From: Martinezella multihospitum
Lineage (GTDB): Bacteria > Pseudomonadota > Alphaproteobacteria > Rhizobiales > Rhizobiaceae
Reading direction: 5' to 3'
Assembly: GCF_900094585.1 (NCBI RefSeq)
Contig: NZ_FMAG01000011.1
Span: 106,785 to 170,784, forward strand
Length of the DNA: 64,000 bases
The notes under the pieces are model-generated. The model saw only the letters and a list, made by a program, of their open reading frames with translations. It had not been told where the DNA came from and searched no databases. The translations under genes were made by a program, and so were the position numbers. Of this stretch, positions 11,072 through 18,836 are shown one piece after another (positions within the stretch are counted from its first letter, which is position 1; every line of letters starts with the position of its first letter).

Positions 11072-11512
11072 ATGAACCAATCTGCATTGCTTCGCCCGGA
11101 TTGGACTCCGGCGACTATTGCCCTGATGGTGCTCGGCTTCGTGGTCTTCTGGCCGCTGGGCTTCGCCATGCTCGCCTATATTCTCTTTGGAGAACGTTTG
11201 CGGGAATTCAAACGGGATGTGAACGAAAGGACCGACGGCATGTTTGCTGGCTGCGGACGTTATCGCAATCGTCATCGCCATTCCTTCTCCTCGACCGGCA
11301 ACGTCGCCTTTGACGACTGGCGCCGGGCAGAGCTTGAGCGCCTCGAACAGGAGCGCCGCAAGCTGGACGAAATGCGCGCCGAGTTCGACGCTTACGCTCG
11401 CGAACTGCGCCGCGCCAAGGATCAGGAAGAGTTCGACCGCTTCATGCGCGAGCGCAACAGCGTCAAGCGCAATGACAATGGCGGCTCGCCGACCGAATTC
11501 CAGACGCCGTGA
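11072..11512 (+). CDS. DUF2852 family membrane protein
   Basis: 146 residues from the ATG at 11072. That start has a GCGAGGA ribosome site nine bases upstream, whereas the ATG at 11030 has none. One hydrophobic segment (about residues 12-36, TIALMVLGFVVFWPLGFAMLAYILF) is followed by a basic, Arg/His-rich linker. A long charged helix with heptad-like Leu/Glu/Arg pattern (about residues 80-130, probable coiled coil) comes next. This is the layout of DUF2852, an alphaproteobacterial family of unknown function. A clean terminator follows. No partner genes are adjacent. Confidence 0.87.
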   Translation: MNQSALLRPDWTPATIALMVLGFVVFWPLGFAMLAYILFGERLREFKRDVNERTDGMFAGCGRYRNRHRHSFSSTGNVAFDDWRRAELERLEQERRKLDEMRAEFDAYARELRRAKDQEEFDRFMRERNSVKRNDNGGSPTEFQTP

Positions 11513-11543
11513 TGGGTGTGAGAACGACCACATTATAGAATCG

Positions 11544-11573
11544 AAACCGGCATCATCGGATGCCGGTTTTTCT
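11544..11573 (+). terminator. Rho-independent terminator after the DUF2852 gene
   Basis: AAACCGGCAT (11544-11553) pairs with ATGCCGGTTT (11560-11569) around a six-base loop; T-rich sequence follows. Confidence 0.9.
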
Positions 11574-11611
11574 TTGCCAGAAACGCTCGCGAATCATATA
11601 AAACTGCCTTC

Positions 11612-12373
11612 ATGTTTCCGCTGCTCTCCAGATTCCGCAAACCGCAAGCCAAGCCGCCTGCGCAGGAAACACGTACCCTTGATGTCGCCGGCCGGCTGAT
11701 GCCGCTGACGATCCGCCAGCACGAGCGCGCCACGCGCATCACGCTCAGGATCGAGCCCGGCGGACGCTCGCTGAAGATGACCATTCCGCGTGGTTTGGCG
11801 GCCCGCGAGGTCAATGCCTTCCTCGACCGGCATCAGGGCTGGCTGCTGACCAAGCTCGCGAAATTCTCCGTCGACAACAGCCTGCGCGGCGGCAGCGAAA
11901 TCCTGCTGCGTGGCGTGCGCCACCGGATAGAGCACACCGGAACTCTGCGCGGTCTCACCGAAGCCATCGTCATCGACGGCATTCCGGTGCTGCGCGTCAG
12001 CGGCATGCCGGAACATGCCGGCCGCCGCATCGCCACCTTCCTGAAAAAGGAAGCCCGCGCCGATCTGGAAAAGCTCGTGGCTGTTCATGCCAGGACTATC
12101 CGTGCCACCGTCACCTCCATCACCATGAAGGATACCCGCAGCCGCTGGGGCTCCTGCTCCTCCCAGGGAAATCTGAGCTTCTCCTGGCGCGTCGTCATGG
12201 CGCCACCGCTTGTTATCGATTACCTCGCCGCCCACGAGGTCGCGCATCTCAAGGAAATGAACCACGGTCCGCGCTTCTGGGCGCTCTGCCGCAAGCTCTG
12301 CCCAGAGATGGACGAGGCGAAAGCCTGGCTGAAGCGCCACGGCAGCCAGCTGCATGCAATCGACTTTGATTGA
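11612..12373 (+). CDS. YgjP/DUF45-like zinc metallopeptidase
   Basis: 253 residues. The zinc site is HEVAHLKEMNHGPRFW near residue 210, an HExxH plus a downstream His, preceded by the family signature SRWGSCSSQGNLSFSWRVV near residues 175-193. This is the YgjP/SprT-like DUF45 family (M48-related); several proteobacterial members are poorly characterised. There is no signal peptide, so it should act in the cytoplasm. No strong ribosome site is visible before the ATG at 11612. It stands between the DUF2852 terminator and the HxlR cassette, separated from both by non-coding sequence. Confidence 0.9.
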   Translation: MFPLLSRFRKPQAKPPAQETRTLDVAGRLMPLTIRQHERATRITLRIEPGGRSLKMTIPRGLAAREVNAFLDRHQGWLLTKLAKFSVDNSLRGGSEILLRGVRHRIEHTGTLRGLTEAIVIDGIPVLRVSGMPEHAGRRIATFLKKEARADLEKLVAVHARTIRATVTSITMKDTRSRWGSCSSQGNLSFSWRVVMAPPLVIDYLAAHEVAHLKEMNHGPRFWALCRKLCPEMDEAKAWLKRHGSQLHAIDFD

Positions 12374-12529
12374 GTAAATCGAGCTGATGGAAGGCCGCTA
12401 AGACCCTTTATTTTTGAATGGCAGTTGTCGCCAATCATGTCCGTAATTCGGATAGCCGCCGATAGTTTTGAACCGATTGCGCTCCGCTTATAAGACAAAG
12501 GTTTCCGACGCTACTCCGCGTCATGCGAC

Positions 12530-12961
12530 TTATTCGGGTGATGCGATGCGAATCGGCCGTGTACCGATCGGAGCGCCGGTTGCACGGTCGATCATGAGGG
12601 GATCAATCTCCGTCCCAGTCTCTGCGTCGAAGAACCGGGTGACGCCGTCCGCATTACGGTGCTTTCGTCCCCATGCGCCGATGGCAAACAAGACCGGCAG
12701 GAAGTCGCGGCCCGCTTCGGCCAACACGTATTCATCGCGCGGCGGACGATCCGAGTAGCGCCTCTTCTCCAGAAGTCCTTCCTCTGTAAGCGCTGCAAGC
12801 CGACGGGTCAGAATCGTCGGAGCTATGCCGAGACTTTTGCGGAACTCATCGAAACGAGTGAGCCCAGCATGGGCGTCCCGCAGGATCAGCATGCTCCACG
12901 CGTCCCCCACCAGCGCTAGGCTGCGAGCGATTAGGCACGGCTGGTCTGAAAGATTCTGCAT
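12530..12961 (-). CDS. HxlR-family transcriptional regulator with a single N-terminal cysteine
   Basis: 143 residues from the ATG at 12961. A further in-frame upstream start at 13048 would run through the divergent control region, so it is rejected. The winged HTH spans about residues 10-100 (GDAWSMLILRDAHAGLTRFDEFRKSLGIAPTILTRRL in overview). The only cysteine in the protein is C9, in the position of the redox or electrophile-sensing Cys of YodB-type HxlR regulators. It is divergent from an SDR gene and an MDR gene, with direct repeats in between. The inference is a repressor of those oxidoreductases that is relieved by quinone or aldehyde stress; HxlR family membership itself is firm. Confidence 0.92.
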   Translation of the reverse strand: MQNLSDQPCLIARSLALVGDAWSMLILRDAHAGLTRFDEFRKSLGIAPTILTRRLAALTEEGLLEKRRYSDRPPRDEYVLAEAGRDFLPVLFAIGAWGRKHRNADGVTRFFDAETGTEIDPLMIDRATGAPIGTRPIRIASPE

Positions 12962-12975
12962 GTTAGTATCTTTTT

Positions 12976-13008
12976 GATAGTGACTTAGTTTCGAAATGAT
13001 AGTAACTT
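12976..13008. promoter_or_regulatory. Direct-repeat operator candidate between HxlR and SDR genes
   Basis: GATAGTGACTT (12976-12986) and GATAGTAACTT (12998-13008) are near-identical, same-strand repeats whose starts are 22 bases apart, about two helical turns. They lie in the only non-coding gap of the divergent pair, where an HxlR autoregulatory site would be expected. Confidence 0.55.
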
Positions 13009-13050
13009 GGTTTTCATCGTAGTTCCATGCCAAAATGAAAGCTGACACGG

Positions 13051-13866
13051 ATGAGCAAGACAGAACGCAGCGTCGCCCTGGTTACGGGCGCTTCTTCCGG
13101 CATTGGGCTGGCAACGGCACGCGCGCTGCGGCGCAATGGCTACCGGGTATTCGGAACCAGCCGGAAGCAAATGGCCAACACCTCCGATGGGGTGGAGATG
13201 CTGGTCTGCGACGTCACAGACGATGGGTCCGTGCAGAGTGCGGTCGACCATGTCGTCAGCCGCGCAGGGCGGATCGATCTCCTGGTCAACAACGCGGGGA
13301 TCGGGTTGCTCGGAGGGGCCGAAGAGTCCTCCACTGCACAGATAAAGGCGCTGTTCGACGTGAATGTTTTCGGCGTCGCGCGCCTGACGAACGCGGTTTT
13401 GCCCGTGATGAGGCGCCAGCGAAAGGGTAGGATCATAAATCTGAGCTCCATTCTGGGGCTCATCCCCGCTCCCTTCAATGCCCTTTACGCATCGACCAAG
13501 CATGCGATCGAGGGTTATTCGGAATCCCTCGACCACGAGGTGCGAACGCAGGGTATCCGCGTCGTGCTGGTGGAGCCTGGCGTCACCCGCACGTCCTTCG
13601 AGGAGAATCTCACACGACCGGATCAGCCGCTTCCGGTATATGATACCGTTCGCGCCGATGCCGAAACGCTGATGCGGGAGGTGGTCGAGACGGGGGATGC
13701 ACCCGAGATCGTAGCCGACATGGTGGTCAAGGCGGCTAATGTGAAGGCGCCGAGACGGCGATACACCGCTGGCAAGGCTGCAGGCCAGGTTCGCTTCATA
13801 CGCCGCTTCCTGCCCGAGTCCTTCGTCGACAAGAACTTGCGCAAATTCAACCGACTTCCGGCATGA
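13051..13866 (+). CDS. Short-chain dehydrogenase/reductase
   Basis: 271 residues, classical SDR. It has the TGASSGIG cofactor loop (about residues 13-20), NNAG (about 89-92), the catalytic Ser in NLSS, and the YASTK active-site pair. The PG motif at VEPGVTRTSF follows. Arg residues after the first beta strand (TSRKQ) suggest NADP preference. The ATG at 13051 is 42 bases after the second operator repeat. The stop overlaps the next gene (ATGA at 13863-13866). Substrate is unknown; close relatives are annotated as oxidoreductases of unknown specificity. Confidence 0.93.
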   Translation: MSKTERSVALVTGASSGIGLATARALRRNGYRVFGTSRKQMANTSDGVEMLVCDVTDDGSVQSAVDHVVSRAGRIDLLVNNAGIGLLGGAEESSTAQIKALFDVNVFGVARLTNAVLPVMRRQRKGRIINLSSILGLIPAPFNALYASTKHAIEGYSESLDHEVRTQGIRVVLVEPGVTRTSFEENLTRPDQPLPVYDTVRADAETLMREVVETGDAPEIVADMVVKAANVKAPRRRYTAGKAAGQVRFIRRFLPESFVDKNLRKFNRLPA

Positions 13867-14903
13867 GCCCTACCGTCACAACGCCAAGAAAGCCTGTACA
13901 TATGAAAGCATTCGTGATCGATCGCTATGCGAAAGGTGCTGCTCTGCGCTTCGGCGACGCCCCCGAACCTGAGGTGCGGGAGAACGACGTGCTGGTCCAG
14001 ATTCATGCGACCAGTGTTAACCCGCTGGATGGCAAGATCAGGGATGGTGAATTCAAGCTGATTCTGCCGTACCGCCTACCGCTGATCCTCGGTAATGACG
14101 TGGCAGGCGTCGTGGTTCGCGTCGGGCCCAAGGTCCGAAATTTCAAGCCGGGCGACGAAGTCTATGCGCGTCCGGCTAAAGACCGCATTGGCACATTCGC
14201 GGAGTTTATCGCGATGAACGAGGCCGATGTGGCGATGAAGCCGAAGAACCTGGCGATGGAAGAGGCAGCTTCGTTGCCGCTCGTCGCCCTTACCGCCTGG
14301 CAGGCACTTGTCGAGCGGGCGAGCCTGAAGAAGGGACAGAAGGTTCTCATCCATGCCGGCTCGGGTGGCGTGGGGACGATTGCGATCCAGCTTGCCAAAC
14401 ACATCGGCGCGACCGTGGCGACCACGACAAGCACGGCCAATGTCGATCTTGTCAAAAGTCTGGGAGCAGATGTTGTCGTCGATTATAGGAAGGAAGACTT
14501 TGAAGATCTCCTGCAGGGATATGACGTCGTGTTGAACAGTCTTGGCAAGGACACACTGGAGAAGTCATTGCGGGTTTTGAAGCCGGGCGGAAAACTCATC
14601 TCGATCTCCGGTCCGCCAGACCCGGAATTCGCCAAGGAGAACGGGTCCAACTGGCTGCTTCAGCAGATCATGCGCCTGTTGAGTCTCGGCATCCGAAGGA
14701 AATCGAAACGTCACGGCGTCAGCTATTCCTTCCTCTTCATGAAATCGGACGGTGGACAGCTCGGTCAAATCGCCTCGCTGGTCGAGGCGGGTGCTGTGCG
14801 ACCCGTCGTGGATCGGGTCTTCCCGTTCGCGGAGACCAATGAAGCGATGGCCTACGTCGAGACAGGTCGTGTCCGGGGCAAGGTCGTCATCGCCGCGCTG
14901 TGA
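13863..14903 (+). CDS. MDR-family NADP-dependent quinone oxidoreductase
   Basis: 346 residues as read from the overlapping ATGA start; a second ATG at 13902 (MKAFVIDRYAK) with AGAAAG upstream may be the true start. It is a zinc-free medium-chain reductase: GroES-like domain to about residue 150, then the Rossmann nucleotide loop HAGSGGVGTIAIQLAKH. No catalytic-zinc Cys/His set is present, matching quinone oxidoreductases. The DVVLNSLGKDTLEKSL stretch is typical of the QorA/zeta-crystallin group. It is cotranscribed with the SDR and probably under the adjacent HxlR regulator, an arrangement like HxlR-type QorR with QorA. Confidence 0.92.
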   Translation: MSPTVTTPRKPVHMKAFVIDRYAKGAALRFGDAPEPEVRENDVLVQIHATSVNPLDGKIRDGEFKLILPYRLPLILGNDVAGVVVRVGPKVRNFKPGDEVYARPAKDRIGTFAEFIAMNEADVAMKPKNLAMEEAASLPLVALTAWQALVERASLKKGQKVLIHAGSGGVGTIAIQLAKHIGATVATTTSTANVDLVKSLGADVVVDYRKEDFEDLLQGYDVVLNSLGKDTLEKSLRVLKPGGKLISISGPPDPEFAKENGSNWLLQQIMRLLSLGIRRKSKRHGVSYSFLFMKSDGGQLGQIASLVEAGAVRPVVDRVFPFAETNEAMAYVETGRVRGKVVIAAL

Positions 14904-15047
14904 CATGTGGACCTTTGTCCGATGAAGGCTGTGGTGTACATCCCGAGCTAAAGCACCACCGTCGGCCGTCTTTCTGCACGACGCAAAAATCCCGCCAACG
15001 TCGCCTTTAGGCTCGACTCTTGCGAAATTTCGTGTCACTCCGCTGCC

Positions 15048-15722
15048 ATGAACCCGGATATCAAAATTTGTGGTCTGAAGACGCCGGAAGCGGTGGATCG
15101 TGCTCTTGAGCGCGGCGCCACCCATATCGGCTTCATCTTCTTTGAAAAGAGCCCGCGCTATATCGAGCCGGATCTCGCCGGCGCGCTTGCCGAGCGCGCA
15201 CGCGGCAAGGCGAAGGTCGTTGCTGTCACGGTCAACCCGACCAATGACGATCTCGACGAGATCATCTCGCTGGTGAAGCCGGACATGCTGCAGCTCCACG
15301 GCAATGAAAGCCCCGAGCGTGTCTTGACCATCAAAGCGGTCTATAATGTCCCCGTCATGAAGGCCATGTCGGTGCGAGACGCCGACGATCTGAAGCGGGT
15401 GGAATCCTATATCGGCATTGCCGACCGCTTCCTGTTCGACGCCAAGCCGCCTGTCGGCTCGGAGCTGCCGGGCGGAAACGGCGTATCCTTCGATTGGAGC
15501 CTGATGAGCTGGGTCGACGATCGGGTCGACTACATGCTCTCCGGCGGTGTCAACAAGGACAATGTTGCGGAAGCCTTGGCCTCCACCAAGGCCAGCGGCA
15601 TCGACCTTTCCTCGGCGCTGGAAAGCGCGCCGGGTGTGAAGGATCTCGGCAAGATCGACCAGTTTTTCGACGCTTTTGCAGAAGCATGTCTGCCGGAACC
15701 GGCAGCAGGGAGTAGAAAGTGA
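15048..15722 (+). CDS. trpF: Phosphoribosylanthranilate isomerase
   Basis: 224 residues, (beta/alpha)8 barrel. It converts N-(5-phosphoribosyl)anthranilate to CdRP in tryptophan synthesis. The catalytic Cys is C8 in IKICGLKT, and the general acid Asp is in the VDYMLSGGVN segment; the phosphate-binding loops GGVNKDNV and SSALESAPGVKD are present. The stop overlaps the trpB GTG start (GTGA at 15719-15722), so translation is coupled. No leader peptide with Trp codons or attenuator was seen in the 144 bases upstream, consistent with the separate trpFBA unit in rhizobia. Confidence 0.98.
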   Translation: MNPDIKICGLKTPEAVDRALERGATHIGFIFFEKSPRYIEPDLAGALAERARGKAKVVAVTVNPTNDDLDEIISLVKPDMLQLHGNESPERVLTIKAVYNVPVMKAMSVRDADDLKRVESYIGIADRFLFDAKPPVGSELPGGNGVSFDWSLMSWVDDRVDYMLSGGVNKDNVAEALASTKASGIDLSSALESAPGVKDLGKIDQFFDAFAEACLPEPAAGSRK

Positions 15723-16933
15723 ACCAGACGCCCAAACCCAATTCCTTCCGCTCCGGCCCCGATGAGGACGGCCGTTTCGGCATTTACGGCGGTCGTTTCG
15801 TAGCCGAAACGCTCATGCCGCTGATCCTGGATCTGCAGGAGGAATGGAACAAGGCGAAGGATGATCCGGCCTTCCAGGCGGAGCTGAAGTCTCTCGGCAC
15901 GCATTATATCGGCCGCCCGAGCCCGCTTTATTTCGCCGAGCGCCTCACGGCCGAGCTTGGTGGCGCGAAGATCTACTTCAAGCGCGAAGAGCTGAACCAC
16001 ACCGGCTCGCACAAGATCAACAATTGCATCGGCCAGATCCTGCTCGCCAAGCGCATGGGCAAGACCCGCATCATCGCCGAAACCGGCGCCGGCCAGCATG
16101 GCGTGGCGTCTGCGACCGTTGCCGCCCGCTTCGGCCTTCCCTGTGTCGTCTACATGGGTGCAACGGACGTTGAGCGCCAGGCGCCGAACGTCTTCCGCAT
16201 GAAGCTGCTTGGCGCCGAGGTCATTCCGGTGACGGCCGGCAGCGGTACGCTGAAGGATGCGATGAATGAAGCCCTTCGCGACTGGGTCACCAATGTCGAC
16301 GACACCTATTACCTGATCGGCACGGCAGCCGGCCCGCATCCCTATCCGGAAATGGTTCGCGATTTTCAGGCCGTGATCGGCACCGAAGCCCGCGCGCAGA
16401 TCCTGGAGGCCGAAGGCCGCCTGCCGGATCTCGTCGTTGCAGCCGTCGGCGGCGGATCGAATGCCATCGGCATCTTCCATCCCTTCCTCGATGACGAGGG
16501 CGTCAAGATCGTTGGCGTCGAAGCCGGCGGCAAGGGCCTGCAGGGCGACGAGCATTGCGCCTCCATCACCGCCGGTTCGCCCGGCGTGCTGCATGGCAAC
16601 CGCACCTACCTGCTGCAGGATGGCGACGGCCAGATCAAGGAAGGTCATTCGATTTCGGCGGGCCTCGATTATCCCGGCATCGGCCCGGAACATTCCTGGC
16701 TGAACGATATCGGCCGTGCCGAATATGTGCCGATCATGGACCATGAGGCGCTGGAAGCCTTCCAGACGCTGACGCGCCTCGAAGGCATCATTCCGGCGCT
16801 CGAGCCGAGCCATGCGCTCGCCGAAGTGATCAAGCGCGCCCCGAAGATGGGCAAGGATCAGATCATCCTGATGAACCTCTCCGGCCGTGGTGACAAGGAC
16901 ATCTTCACCGTCGGCAAGATTCTGGGAATGTGA
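15719..16933 (+). CDS. trpB: Tryptophan synthase beta chain
   Basis: 404 residues. PLP-dependent condensation of indole with serine in the alpha2-beta2 complex. The PLP lysine is in HTGSHKINN, the phosphate-binding loop is VGGGSNAIG, and ETGAGQHGVA carries the catalytic Glu of the COMM domain. The start is GTG at 15719, four bases into the end of trpF. The trpA ATG follows ten bases after the stop. Length and motifs are normal. Confidence 0.99.
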   Translation: MNQTPKPNSFRSGPDEDGRFGIYGGRFVAETLMPLILDLQEEWNKAKDDPAFQAELKSLGTHYIGRPSPLYFAERLTAELGGAKIYFKREELNHTGSHKINNCIGQILLAKRMGKTRIIAETGAGQHGVASATVAARFGLPCVVYMGATDVERQAPNVFRMKLLGAEVIPVTAGSGTLKDAMNEALRDWVTNVDDTYYLIGTAAGPHPYPEMVRDFQAVIGTEARAQILEAEGRLPDLVVAAVGGGSNAIGIFHPFLDDEGVKIVGVEAGGKGLQGDEHCASITAGSPGVLHGNRTYLLQDGDGQIKEGHSISAGLDYPGIGPEHSWLNDIGRAEYVPIMDHEALEAFQTLTRLEGIIPALEPSHALAEVIKRAPKMGKDQIILMNLSGRGDKDIFTVGKILGM

Positions 16934-16943
16934 GTTAGACGCC

Positions 16944-17783
16944 ATGACCGCACGTATGGACAAACGCTTCGCCGCTCTGAAGGCTGAAGGCCGCCCGGCA
17001 CTCGTCACCTATTTCATGGGCGGCGATCCCGATTACGAGACCTCGCTCGGCATCATGAAGGCACTGCCGGAAGCCGGCGCCGACGTCATCGAACTCGGCA
17101 TGCCCTTTTCGGACCCCATGGCCGACGGCCCGGCGATCCAGCTTGCCGGCCAGCGCGCTTTGAAGGCCGGCCAGACGCTGAAGAAGACGCTGCAGCTCGC
17201 CGCCGATTTCCGTAAAGTCGATGCCGATACGCCGATCGTGATGATGGGCTACTACAATCCGATCTATATCTACGGCGTCGAAAAGTTCCTCGACGATGCG
17301 ATCGCCGCCGGGATCGACGGCCTGATCGTCGTCGACCTGCCGCCGGAAATGGATGACGAGCTCTGCATTCCGGCGATCCGCAAGGGCATCAACTTCATCC
17401 GCCTGGCGACGCCGACCACCGATGACAAGCGCCTGCCGACGGTTCTGCAGAACACGACCGGCTTCGTCTACTACGTCTCGATGAACGGCATCACCGGTTC
17501 GGCTTTGCCCGATCCGTCGCTGGTCTCGGGTGCGGTCAAGCGCATCAAGCAGCACACCGAGCTGCCGGTCTGCGTCGGCTTCGGCGTCAAGACGGCCGAG
17601 CATGCCAAGCTGATCGGCGCTGCCGCCGATGGCGTCGTTGTCGGCACCGCGATCGTCAACCAGATTGCCACCAGCCTCACCAAGGATGGTAAGGCGACAG
17701 CAGACACCATCCAGGCTGTCGCCACCCTGGTGCGCGGCCTGTCGACGGGAACGCGTTCCGCCCGCCTTGTTGCCGCCGAATAG
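16944..17783 (+). CDS. trpA: Tryptophan synthase alpha chain
   Basis: 279 residues from the ATG at 16944; the longer frame from 16887 runs into trpB and is rejected. The enzyme releases indole from indole-3-glycerol phosphate. The catalytic Glu is in ADVIELGMPFSDPMADGP. Phosphate-binding Gly/Ser loops are in VGFGVKTAEH and DGVVVGTAIV. It completes the trpFBA set and is followed after about 110 bases by accD, a gene order common in Rhizobiales. Confidence 0.99.
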   Translation: MTARMDKRFAALKAEGRPALVTYFMGGDPDYETSLGIMKALPEAGADVIELGMPFSDPMADGPAIQLAGQRALKAGQTLKKTLQLAADFRKVDADTPIVMMGYYNPIYIYGVEKFLDDAIAAGIDGLIVVDLPPEMDDELCIPAIRKGINFIRLATPTTDDKRLPTVLQNTTGFVYYVSMNGITGSALPDPSLVSGAVKRIKQHTELPVCVGFGVKTAEHAKLIGAAADGVVVGTAIVNQIATSLTKDGKATADTIQAVATLVRGLSTGTRSARLVAAE

Positions 17784-17892
17784 TTTCCCCATATAGGCCT
17801 CTCGGCAATCCCCTGCGGATTGAGGGAAAAGCCCTATGGGCATTTGGTGACGACTAGGATATCGATTAATTCGGTCGATTAGGAGTTTCGAA

Positions 17893-18804
17893 TTGAACTG
17901 GATCACGAACTACGTCCGCCCGCGGATCAATTCCATGCTGGGCCGTCGCGAGGTTCCGGAGAATCTCTGGATCAAGTGCCCGGAAACGGGCGAGATGGTC
18001 TTCCACAAGGATCTGGAAGACAACAAGTGGGTCATCCCCGCGTCCGGCTTCCACATGAAGATGCCGGCCAAGGCCCGTCTTGCCGATCTCTTCGACAATG
18101 GCGAATACGAAGCCCTGCCGCAGCCGAAGGTGGCGCAGGACCCGCTGAAGTTCCGCGACTCGAAGAAATATACCGACCGCCTGAAGGACAGCCGCCTGAA
18201 GACCGAGCAGGAGGATACGATCCTTTCCGGCATTGGCAAGGTTCGCGGTTTGAAGCTTGTCGCCATCGTTCACGAATTCAACTTCATCGGCGGTTCGCTC
18301 GGCATGGCTGCCGGTGAAGCCATCGTGAAGGCTTTCGAGCGCGCGATCGCTGAAAAATGTCCCGTGGTGATGTTCCCGGCTTCGGGCGGCGCCCGCATGC
18401 AGGAAGGCATTCTCTCGCTGATGCAGCTGCCGCGTACGACGGTTGCCGTCGATATGCTGAAGGAAGCCGGCCAGCCTTATGTCGTGGTTCTGACCAACCC
18501 GACGACCGGCGGCGTCACAGCCTCCTATGCCATGCTGGGCGACATTCACCTTGCCGAACCCGGCGCCGAGATCGGCTTTGCCGGCAAGCGCGTGATCGAA
18601 CAGACCCTGCGCGAGAAGCTTCCCGAGGGCTTCCAGACCTCGGAATATCTGCTGGAGCACGGCATGGTGGACATGGTCGTCAAGCGTCACGACATTCCCG
18701 ACACCTTGGCGACGCTTCTGAAGATCCTGACCAAGGCGCCGGCAAACGACGTATCGGTCAAGAACAAGAATGGCGCTGCACTGGCGATAGCAGCGAGCGC
18801 CTGA
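17893..18804 (+). CDS. accD: Acetyl-CoA carboxylase carboxyltransferase beta subunit (degenerate zinc ribbon)
   Basis: 303 residues. Transfers CO2 from biotin on AccB to acetyl-CoA, together with AccA, in the first step of fatty acid synthesis. The start is TTG at 17893, with AGGAG at 17881-17885. The N-terminal zinc-ribbon region keeps C29 (KCPETG) only; the other three positions, by alignment with the usual CxxC-x-CxxC pattern, are T32, I48 and S51. The crotonase-like core is intact, including FPASGGARMQEGILSLMQ and GGVTASYAMLGD. It likely forms an operon with folC. Confidence 0.98.
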   Translation: MNWITNYVRPRINSMLGRREVPENLWIKCPETGEMVFHKDLEDNKWVIPASGFHMKMPAKARLADLFDNGEYEALPQPKVAQDPLKFRDSKKYTDRLKDSRLKTEQEDTILSGIGKVRGLKLVAIVHEFNFIGGSLGMAAGEAIVKAFERAIAEKCPVVMFPASGGARMQEGILSLMQLPRTTVAVDMLKEAGQPYVVVLTNPTTGGVTASYAMLGDIHLAEPGAEIGFAGKRVIEQTLREKLPEGFQTSEYLLEHGMVDMVVKRHDIPDTLATLLKILTKAPANDVSVKNKNGAALAIAASA

Positions 18805-18836
18805 CATTGTAGATTGCCGACGGGCGGAGGTGCGGG

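Noticed and set aside
14904..15047. trp attenuator before trpF
   Set aside because: No Trp-rich leader peptide and no terminator/antiterminator pair.
15530..17008. 492-residue minus-strand ORF over trpB
   Set aside because: Antisense to trpF/trpB/trpA, no family features.
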